Shown here in pieces: positions 16,953 to 23,335 of a stretch of DNA of 64,000 nucleotides. The DNA is from Duganella sp. CF517 (GTDB lineage Bacteria; Pseudomonadota; Gammaproteobacteria; Burkholderiales; Burkholderiaceae_D). Location: positions 79,896 through 143,895 of the forward strand of contig NZ_FODC01000010.1 in the NCBI RefSeq assembly GCF_900110275.1, in the 5' to 3' direction. The notes below the pieces were generated by a model. The model saw nothing but the letters and a program-made list of their open reading frames with translations. It had not been told where the DNA came from and searched no databases. The translations under genes were made by a program, and so were the position numbers. The stretch's first letter is position 1. Each line of letters opens with the position of its first letter.

Positions 16953-17471
16953 CCCAAGATCATCGCCCGCCGCCGCCGCAACACCGTGCTCGCCATCGCC
17001 GCGCTGTACTACCGTGGCCAGCTCAACGAGCGCGACGGCGAAGACTTCAGCACCGCCATCGTCGCGGTCAAGCGGCGCAATGCCAGCCTGGGCGAGTTCA
17101 TCGAACGCTTTACGCGCGTGGTCGAGATGCCGGCCGTGGCGCTGGACCGGCATTTGACCGAGCAGGTGCTGCTGAACGTGGTCAAGAACGCCATGGAGGC
17201 GGTGGAGGAAGCGGGCGCCGGCGGCAAGTTCATCGAATTCGCGCTGGTCGACGGCGACGATGGCGTGCGCTTATCGGTGATTGACTCGGGCAATCTGCTG
17301 GGCAAGGTGCCGGCGCGGCAGTTGTTCACGCCGTTTTTCACCACCAACAAGGGCGGCCAGGGGATCGGCTTGCTGTTCGTGCGCGAGGTGATGAACCGGC
17401 ACGGCTTTGCCTATCGGCTGGCGGCCACCGGCGACGGCGCGACGCGCTTCGATATCTGGTTCAAGCCCTGA
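16953..17471 (+). pseudogene. Remnant of a sensor histidine kinase
   Basis: From about 16953 the frame encodes only the C-terminal end of a histidine kinase: RRNASLGEFIERFTRVVEMPA, then VALDRHLTEQVLLNVVKNAMEAV (N box), and LFTPFFTTNKGGQGIGLLFVREV (F and G2 boxes), ending DIWFKP. Sensor, membrane and phospho-acceptor His regions are absent. The usual stretch of several dozen residues between the end of the dimerisation helices and the N box appears to be deleted in frame at MPA/VALD. The only plausible start is GTG at 16986. I read it as a decayed gene; expression as a free ATPase domain is possible but unlikely. Confidence 0.7.
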
Positions 17472-17504
17472 GCTGCTGAATATCTGGAAACCCCGTACGG
17501 CCGA

Positions 17505-19142
17505 TCACGCGACGCCGATCCGCCCCACCTGCCTCGCCGCGTGCGCGACGGCCATCGCGGGTGAGGCCCGCTTCGCCGGCGCGCCGCCGCCATCGACGCG
17601 GAACACGCTGACCACCCGCTCCAGGTTGACCGCCTGCTGCTGCAGCGCTTCGGCGGCGGCGGCGGCTTGCTCCACCAGCGCGGCGTTCTGCTGCGTCACG
17701 CCGTCCATCTCGATGACGGCCTTGTTGATCTGCTCGATGCCCAGGCTTTGCTCGTCGCCGGCGTTGGCAATATCGGCCATGATGGTGGTCACCCGCCGCA
17801 CGCTCGCCACCACCTCGTTCATCGTCACCCCGGCCTGCTCGACCTGGCGGCTGCCGATCTCGACCTTTTCAACCGAGTCGCCGATCAGCTGCTTGATTTC
17901 CTTGGCCGCCGACGCCGACCGCTGCGCCAGGTTGCGCACCTCCGACGCCACCACCGCGAAGCCCCTGCCCTGCTCGCCGGCGCGGGCCGCTTCGACGGCC
18001 GCGTTCAGCGCCAGGATGTTGGTCTGGAAGGCGATGCCGTCGATGACGGCGATAATCTCGACAATCTTGCGCGACGACGCGTTGATCGCGCCCATCGTGC
18101 CGACCACCTCCGACACCGCCTGGCCGCCCTGCCGCGCCACCTCGGAGGCGGCGTGCGCCAGCTGGTTGGCCTGGCGCGCGTTGTCGTTGTTCTGGCGCAC
18201 CGCGCTGGTGAGCTGCTCCATCGACGAGGCGGTTTCCTCCAACGCGCTGGCCTGCTCCTCGGTGCGCGACGACAGGTCCTGGTTGCCGGTGGCGATCTGG
18301 GTCGACGCCGTCGCGATGGTCTCGGTGCCGCTGCGCACCTCGGCGACGATGCCGGCCAGCGCCTCGCGCATCAATTTCATCGCATGCAGCATGCTGTGCC
18401 CGTCGCCGGCCCGGGTGTCGACCGTCATCGTCAGGTCGCCGGCGGCGATGCGGCCGGCGATCTCGGCCGCGTAAGCCGGTTCGCCGCCCAGCTGCCGCAG
18501 CAGCGAACGGCCGATGGTGACGGCCGCGACCACGCCGATCGCGATGGCAAGTCCGGACAGCACCAGCATCAGCATCCAGGCCCGCTGGTAGGATTTGCCG
18601 GCCTCGGCGACGTGCTCATGGTTGTCCTGGCGGTGCAGCGCGGCGTAGTCGTCCATGGCGTCCTGCCAACGCTGGGTGGCGGGTCCGGCTTGCGTCATCA
18701 CCACCGCGGCCGCTTCCTCGTCCTTGTTTTCCAGCGCCAGCGCGAACGCCTTGTCGTTCAGGGGACCGGCGCTTTGGGCCAGCGTGCCGACGCGGCCGCG
18801 CGCCGCCGTTTCCGCCGCGCTGGCGGGCATCGCCTCCAAGCGCCCGAACGCCTTGGCATAGTCGGCGCGGGCCTTGTCCGCCTTGACCATCTCGGTGCGG
18901 ATCGCCTTATCATCGTGCAGCAGCACCACCGAGCGCGACACCCGCGCGACGATGTGCACCGCCTCCGACATGTTCTCCACCAGCTCGCTTTTGACGACGT
19001 TCTCGTTGACGATGGTGTCGAGCTTGGCATGAATCGTGCTCATATTAAATACGCCCAGCGCGGCGATCAACAGCAGCAGCACCAGGACCAGACCGAAGCC
19101 CAGGCTGAGCCGGGTACCTACTTTCATGCCGTTGAATGCCAT
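17505..19142 (-). CDS. Methyl-accepting chemotaxis protein
   Basis: The 545-residue receptor starts MAFNGMKVGTRLSLGFG, with AGGAG about 8 nt upstream, which decides the start at 19142 over the longer frame. It has a first membrane segment at about residues 13-35 and a four-helix-bundle sensor (IHAKLDTIVNENVVKSELVENMSEA). The second segment (LMLVLSGLAIAIGVVAAVTIG) and a HAMP-like region follow, then the signalling tip GIAFQTNILALNAAVEAARAGEQGRGFAVVASEVRNLAQRS. Sensor type matches the other 4HB-type receptor at 9208-10866. It is convergent with the kinase remnant. Confidence 0.93.
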   Translation of the reverse strand: MAFNGMKVGTRLSLGFGLVLVLLLLIAALGVFNMSTIHAKLDTIVNENVVKSELVENMSEAVHIVARVSRSVVLLHDDKAIRTEMVKADKARADYAKAFGRLEAMPASAAETAARGRVGTLAQSAGPLNDKAFALALENKDEEAAAVVMTQAGPATQRWQDAMDDYAALHRQDNHEHVAEAGKSYQRAWMLMLVLSGLAIAIGVVAAVTIGRSLLRQLGGEPAYAAEIAGRIAAGDLTMTVDTRAGDGHSMLHAMKLMREALAGIVAEVRSGTETIATASTQIATGNQDLSSRTEEQASALEETASSMEQLTSAVRQNNDNARQANQLAHAASEVARQGGQAVSEVVGTMGAINASSRKIVEIIAVIDGIAFQTNILALNAAVEAARAGEQGRGFAVVASEVRNLAQRSASAAKEIKQLIGDSVEKVEIGSRQVEQAGVTMNEVVASVRRVTTIMADIANAGDEQSLGIEQINKAVIEMDGVTQQNAALVEQAAAAAEALQQQAVNLERVVSVFRVDGGGAPAKRASPAMAVAHAARQVGRIGVA

Positions 19143-19252
19143 GCGCGACTCCTGGAGGTGGCGAAATCTGCACCGATTGTACGCCCGCCGTTGCGCTATC
19201 GATGACAAACGATGCAGATGCGCAACAAACCGCTTATGCAAAAAGCGCATAG

Positions 19253-19316
19253 GCATATAGCTAAATATTCGTTATATGCGCGATAACGGTCTCGTTTATA
19301 TTAAGAAACGCATATA
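19253..19316. promoter_or_regulatory. Spaced GCATATA inverted repeats between receptor and tcyP
   Basis: GCATATA at 19253-19259 faces TATATGC at 19273-19279 with a 13-nt A/T-rich spacer, and a third GCATATA lies at 19310-19316. The surrounding 70 bp is the most A/T-rich part of the 262-bp divergent gap. This looks like promoter plus operator sites for tcyP or the receptor gene. The regulator is unknown; a LysR-type cysteine regulator would fit tcyP but is only a guess. Confidence 0.4.
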
Positions 19317-19404
19317 AAATGACCGACCGCCAGGCATTTTCCACGTCAGGCCGGGGAATGTGTGGTGGCGGATGATCTGTTTAATTTGTGGCAAAGGGTA
19401 AGCG

Positions 19405-20811
19405 ATGGCGATGAACGTGGGATTGAATTTGCTGGCGGCGCTGGTGTTGCTGGGTGTGCTCTATGCGCAGCAGCGCAAGCACGCGTCCTTTTCGGTGCGG
19501 GTGTTCACCGGCATGGGGCTGGGCATCGTGCTGGGCGCGGCGCTGCAGGCCATCTACGGCGCCGGTTCGGCCGAGCTCAAGGCCACCGGCGACTACCTCG
19601 ACATCGTCGGCTCGGGCTATGTCAAGCTGCTGCAGATGATCATCATGCCGCTGATCATGGTCTCGATCATTTCCGCCATCCTCAAACTAAAGGGCATGGA
19701 TTCGCTGAGCAAAATCAGCGCGCTGACCATCGGCACCTTGATGGTCACGACCCTGATCGCCGCCGGCATCGGCATCCTGATGGCCAAGCTGTTCCACCTG
19801 ACGGCCGTCGGCCTGACCGCCTCGGCGGCCGACATCGCGCGCGGGGTCTACCTGCAAGGCAAGGTCGAAGCGGCGCAGGCGATCTCGCTGCCGAGCATGC
19901 TGCTCAGCTTCATTCCCGCCAACCCGTTCCTCGACCTGACCGGCGCGCGCAAGACCTCGACCATCGCGGTGGTCATCTCTGCCGTGTTCATCGGCATCGC
20001 CGCCACCGGCATCCATGCCAGGAAGCCGGACATCTTCGCCTCCTTCGACAACTTCATCAAGGTCGCGCACGCCATCGTCATGCGCATCGTCACCCTGGTG
20101 CTGCGCTTGACGCCGTATGGCGTGTTCGCGCTGATGGCGCAAGTGGTGTCGACCTCCAGCTACACCGACATCCTGCACCTGATCGACTTCGTGCTGGCCT
20201 CGTACAGCGCGCTGTTCTTGATGTTCCTGGTGCATTTGCTGATCGTCACCGGCGCCGGCCTGAACCCGGTGCGCTTCGTCAAGAAGATCCTGCCGGTGCT
20301 CACCTTCGCGTTCACCTCGCGCAGCAGCGCCGGCGCCATTCCGATGAGCGTGCAGACGCAAACGCTGCGCCTGGGCACGTCGGAAGGCATCGCCAACTTC
20401 GCCGCCTCGTTCGGCGCCACCATCGGCCAGAACGGTTGCGCCGGCATCTACCCGGCCATGCTGGCGGTGATGATCGCCCCGACCGTCGGCATCGACCCGT
20501 TCACCATCCACTTCATCCTGCCGCTGCTGGCGATCATCACCATCGGCTCGGTGGGCGTGGCCGGCGTCGGCGGCGGCGCCACGTTCGCCGCGCTGATCGT
20601 GCTGTCGTCGATGAACCTGCCGGTCGCGCTGGCCGGACTGCTGATCTCGATCGAACCGCTGATCGACATGGGCCGCACCGCGCTCAACGTCAGCGGCTCG
20701 ATCACCGCCGGCACGGTCACCAGCCGGGTGCTGGGCGAGACCGACATCGCCGTCTTCAACAGCGACGCCGACCTGCCGATCGACAGCGACAGCGAGCGCA
20801 AATCGGCTTGA
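19405..20811 (+). CDS. tcyP: L-cystine/dicarboxylate symporter, TcyP-like
   Basis: The 468-residue inner-membrane protein belongs to the dicarboxylate/amino acid:cation symporter family and most resembles TcyP (YdjN) cystine symporters. Matching stretches include YVKLLQMIIMPLIMVSIISA, FAFTSRSSAGAIPMSVQTQT, IANFAASFGATIGQNGCAGIYPAMLAVMIAPTVGI and the DMGRTALNVSGS segment. It has eight or more membrane segments plus re-entrant loops. A ribosome site AAAGGG precedes the ATG at 19405. The cystine assignment is by similarity to TcyP rather than DctA. Confidence 0.85.
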   Translation: MAMNVGLNLLAALVLLGVLYAQQRKHASFSVRVFTGMGLGIVLGAALQAIYGAGSAELKATGDYLDIVGSGYVKLLQMIIMPLIMVSIISAILKLKGMDSLSKISALTIGTLMVTTLIAAGIGILMAKLFHLTAVGLTASAADIARGVYLQGKVEAAQAISLPSMLLSFIPANPFLDLTGARKTSTIAVVISAVFIGIAATGIHARKPDIFASFDNFIKVAHAIVMRIVTLVLRLTPYGVFALMAQVVSTSSYTDILHLIDFVLASYSALFLMFLVHLLIVTGAGLNPVRFVKKILPVLTFAFTSRSSAGAIPMSVQTQTLRLGTSEGIANFAASFGATIGQNGCAGIYPAMLAVMIAPTVGIDPFTIHFILPLLAIITIGSVGVAGVGGGATFAALIVLSSMNLPVALAGLLISIEPLIDMGRTALNVSGSITAGTVTSRVLGETDIAVFNSDADLPIDSDSERKSA

Positions 20812-20826
20812 CCGGAAAACGCGGGA

Positions 20827-20858
20827 ACCGCCCGCACGCGGGTGGTGTCTAATTTTTT
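20827..20858 (+). terminator. Likely Rho-independent terminator after tcyP
   Basis: ACCGCCCGC (20827-20835) pairs with GCGGGTGGT (20838-20846), including one G-T pair, and a T run follows at 20853-20858. It lies 15 bp after the tcyP stop and upstream of the lipoprotein gene. The loop is very short, so the real hairpin may open by a base pair or two. Confidence 0.55.
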
Positions 20859-20884
20859 CCCTGACCTTTTTTTGAAAGGAAAGA

Positions 20885-21262
20885 ATGATGACTTCCCTGC
20901 GCAAGAGAACCACCACATCCAGCACAACCAGCACAACCAGCGTGATGCTGGGCGCGGCCCTCGCGGTCGCGCTGCTGGCCGGCTGCAACAAGCGTCCGGC
21001 CGACCAGCCGCAAACCCCATCGGCGACACCGGAAAGCACGACGCCGTCGACACCGTCGACCGCGCCCAGTCCCACGCCGCCCCCGACGCCGAGCGCCACT
21101 CCAACTCCCGCGCCGGACGCCGCCCCGCCAGGCGCCACCGGCGGCGGTGCGGGCGGCACCGGGGGCAACGCGGGCACCGGTAGTGGCGGCAATGGAACAG
21201 GCACGGGCGGGACCGGCAGCGGCGGCAGCGGCGGGACCGGCACCACGCCTCCCGGTCAATAG
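20885..21262 (+). CDS. Low-complexity lipoprotein, Pro/Thr/Ser then Gly-rich
   Basis: The 125-residue product has a signal peptide with lipobox LLAGC, lipidated Cys at residue 34 if translation starts at the first ATG. The signal peptide is preceded by an unusual Thr/Ser-rich stretch encoded by a short tandem DNA repeat (agcacaacc). The mature part is Pro/Thr/Ser-rich (about residues 40-80) and then nearly all Gly, Thr, Ser and Asn. No catalytic domain is visible. It is probably a surface- or periplasm-tethered disordered protein of unknown role. A good ribosome site (GAAAGGAAAG) precedes the start; ATG at 20888 is equally possible. Confidence 0.65.
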   Translation: MMTSLRKRTTTSSTTSTTSVMLGAALAVALLAGCNKRPADQPQTPSATPESTTPSTPSTAPSPTPPPTPSATPTPAPDAAPPGATGGGAGGTGGNAGTGSGGNGTGTGGTGSGGSGGTGTTPPGQ

Positions 21263-21270
21263 GACGTAAA

Positions 21271-21293
21271 AAAGGCCCCCATCGGAGGCCTTT
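21271..21293. terminator. Bidirectional terminator between lipoprotein gene and fadL-like gene
   Basis: AAAGGCC (21271-21277) pairs with GGCCTTT (21287-21293) across a 9-nt loop. Read on the minus strand the hairpin is followed by a long T run, so it suits the fadL-like gene best. On the plus strand it is followed by a weaker TTTCGTT. Confidence 0.7.
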
Positions 21294-21342
21294 CGTTCGA
21301 GAACACTGCAAGCAGTGTTAGGGGAGCGATCCCCCAACCCGC

Positions 21343-22764
21343 TTAGAACTTGTAGTTGTACGACAGACCGATCAACGACAGGTGCGTATTGTACGTACCG
21401 CGCGTGGTTTCGCCATTGCCGGTGCAGGTGCGCGACAAGGTGTTGCACAGGTTCGTGTAATTGACCTGCGCATCCTTGAAGTCGACATAGCTGTAGGCCA
21501 GGTCGATCGACGAACGCTGGTCCAGCTTCCAGTTCATGCCCAGCGAATACTGCATGCGATCGCTGTCCGGCAGCGCCGGGTGGCGCAGTTCGGCGTTTTG
21601 CACCGGCGACTCGTCGAACGCCACCCCGGCGCGCAAGGTCACGTTTTCGTTGTAGACATAGTTGCCGCCCAGGGCCACGCGCACCGTGTTTTTCCACTGC
21701 TGACGGATCACCTCGGCGCCTTCGGTCGTGCCAGGGAACTCGATGTCCAGGTTACCCAGACGGTTGTGGCGCGACCAGGTCACGTCGGCCATGCCGGCCC
21801 ACTTGGAATCGAACTTGTGAAAGACGTTGGCCGACAAGGTCTCCGGCGTACGCAGCGACACCAGCGCGGCCGAGTTCACGCGGTTCGACGCGGTGGCCAG
21901 CACGCCATTGACAACGCGGTCGGTGGTCACGTTCGAGAAGTCCCAAACGGTGCTGCCCTTCATCTTGTGGCTGATCGACGAACGATAGCTCAGGCCGAAG
22001 CGGGTATTCTCGTCCAGGGTGAACATATAGCCCAGGTTGAAGCCGAAGCCCCAATCCTTGACTTCGTTCTCGCCACGGCCGTCGCGTGCCGTCGCCAGCA
22101 GCGCCGGATTACCGCCCAATGCCGTGATCTGGCGTATCAGCAAGGCGCCTTGCGCGGCGTTGGCCGGCGTGCGCAGCGCGGCGATGGTGCCCGGCACGTC
22201 GACGGCCTGGCCCAGTTCGGCCTTCATGTGTTCCGCGTCGATCCCGAAGCCGAACGAGTGCTGCTGGTTGAGCTTGAACGACACCGACGGATTGAGCGTG
22301 ATCGCTTCGACCAGCACGTCGGTCAGCGCGTAGCGGCCGTTCCAGGTGCTGCCGTAGTTCAGCTTGGCGCCGTACGGCACGAACAGGCCGAGGCCGACCG
22401 CCCATTGATCGTTCAACTTCTTGGTCGCGTACAGCGACGGCGCGGTCACGGAATTAGGCGCGTAATCGTTGGCCTCGGTGCCGCCGGTGCGCGAGCCGGT
22501 GAAACGGGTCGAGCCGGTATCGGTATAGGTCGAATGCGGCACCACGACGGTGGCGCCGGCGCTGATCTGCGTGCCTTCCAGGCGCGACATGCCGGCCGGG
22601 TTGTAGAAAATGGTCGACGGGTCGTTCGCTTCGGCGCCGCTGGCGTCGGCGGTGCCTTGGGCGGACACGCTCTGCGAACCGAAACGGTAGCCGGAAGCGT
22701 TGGCGCCGGTTGTCATCAGGCTCAGGGCGGCGGCGATAATCAGGGGAAGATGCTTGCGTTGCAT
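21343..22764 (-). CDS. FadL/OmpP1/TodX family outer-membrane channel
   Basis: The 473-residue product has a signal peptide (MQRKHLPLIIAAALSLMTTGANA). It shows the FadL family start SGYRFGSQSVSAQGTADASGAEANDPSTIFYNPAGMSRLEGTQ, where the NPAG element belongs to the hatch region. The body is a long barrel ending YNYKF with terminal Phe. FadL proteins take up hydrophobic compounds such as long-chain fatty acids or aromatics. I start at 22764 since the signal peptide begins there; an in-frame ATG at 22779 is also possible. No fatty-acid enzymes are adjacent. Confidence 0.9.
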   Translation of the reverse strand: MQRKHLPLIIAAALSLMTTGANASGYRFGSQSVSAQGTADASGAEANDPSTIFYNPAGMSRLEGTQISAGATVVVPHSTYTDTGSTRFTGSRTGGTEANDYAPNSVTAPSLYATKKLNDQWAVGLGLFVPYGAKLNYGSTWNGRYALTDVLVEAITLNPSVSFKLNQQHSFGFGIDAEHMKAELGQAVDVPGTIAALRTPANAAQGALLIRQITALGGNPALLATARDGRGENEVKDWGFGFNLGYMFTLDENTRFGLSYRSSISHKMKGSTVWDFSNVTTDRVVNGVLATASNRVNSAALVSLRTPETLSANVFHKFDSKWAGMADVTWSRHNRLGNLDIEFPGTTEGAEVIRQQWKNTVRVALGGNYVYNENVTLRAGVAFDESPVQNAELRHPALPDSDRMQYSLGMNWKLDQRSSIDLAYSYVDFKDAQVNYTNLCNTLSRTCTGNGETTRGTYNTHLSLIGLSYNYKF

Positions 22765-22962
22765 GGTGGAGTCTCTCATTGTAGTCGGCGACTGTGCGCC
22801 AGGTTTTTTTCTGGTCCGACAGCAAATCGAACCGATGAGGGTGGATCTGGTGCTGGAAGGCCAGCAGCTTACTACATTTATAAAGTTTACCGAAAGGGGC
22901 GTTACTAGAGGGCAAGCACTAATTTTCACCTTGAAACCGAGCACTTGCTCTGCATTCCAGAC
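22765..22962. other. Upstream region of the FadL-like gene
   Basis: This gene-free 198-bp stretch is A/T-rich around 22870-22890 (TTTATAAAG) and probably holds the minus-strand promoter of the FadL-like gene. I cannot place a convincing -35 element. It adjoins the palindromic repeat cluster to its right. Confidence 0.4.
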
Positions 22963-23221
22963 GTAAAAAAAGGGCTAAAAGCCCTTTTCCCACCTGGGGG
23001 TCAAGTCTGACATTCGGACACGAACTGGTCCGGAAAGCGCCGCTACGGCGCAGGCCGTGTCCGAATGTCGGCACTGACCCCGCTTGCTGACCTAAAAAAA
23101 GGGCTAAAAGCCCTTTTTCCACCCGGGGGTCAAGTCTGACATTCGGACACGAACTGGTCCGGAAAGCGCCGCTACGGCGCAGGCCGTGTCCGAATGTCGG
23201 CACTGACCCCGCTTGCCGACC
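22963..23221. repeat. Tandem 130/129-bp palindromic repeat, two copies
   Basis: Copy 1 spans 22963-23092 and copy 2 spans 23093-23221; by eye they differ by a handful of bases including one indel. Each unit begins with an A-run/hairpin/T-run element. A large imperfect palindrome follows: GGGGTCA, then GACATTCGGACACG (23009-23022 in copy 1), an inner GCGCCG-CTA-CGGCGC hairpin, CGTGTCCGAATGTC (23056-23069), and TGACCCC. The arrangement resembles REP/BIME-type intergenic elements. It lies between the RND pump operon 3' end and the FadL-like gene promoter. Confidence 0.85.
23096..23118 (-). terminator. Terminator of the RND operon, duplicated at 22967-22988
   Basis: AAAAAGGGC (23096-23104) and GCCCTTTTT (23110-23118) flank a TAAAA loop, giving a classic hairpin with a T run on the minus strand. 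A second copy with AAAAGGGC/GCCCTTTT lies at 22967-22988 because the element is part of the tandem 130-bp repeat. Together they make a double terminator downstream of the efflux operon. Confidence 0.75.
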
Positions 23222-23225
23222 CCGC

Positions 23226-23335
23226 TGGTTGAAGCCGAGGCCGTGTCCGAATGTCGGCACTGACCCCGGGGGTTTATTGCTGGTTGAAGCCGAGGCAGTG
23301 TCCGAATGTCGGCACTGACCCCGGCGGTTTATTGC
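23226..23335. repeat. Tandem 55-bp repeat overlapping the RND pump stop codon
   Basis: Two 55-bp copies, 23226-23280 and 23281-23335, differ at two positions. Each contains the GTGTCCGAATGTCGGCACTGACCCC half of the larger palindrome next to TGGTTGAAGCCGAGGC and ends TTTATTGC. The right copy covers the final Gln codon and TAA stop of the RND gene (stop at 23329-23331). The duplication therefore included the gene's 3' end, and the left copy is a non-coding echo of it. Confidence 0.85.

Noticed and set aside
16387..17471. Acetyltransferase and kinase remnant as one fused gene
   Set aside because: The acetyltransferase has its own stop at 16924-16926 and the kinase portion is in another frame, so there is no fusion.
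19253..19316. Insertion-sequence terminal repeats
   Set aside because: GCATATA repeats are only 7 bp, and no transposase or target duplication is present; a regulatory reading is better.
22963..23335. Possible CRISPR array
   Set aside because: Units are 129-130 and 55 bp, directly adjacent, with no unique spacers between short repeats and no cas genes nearby.
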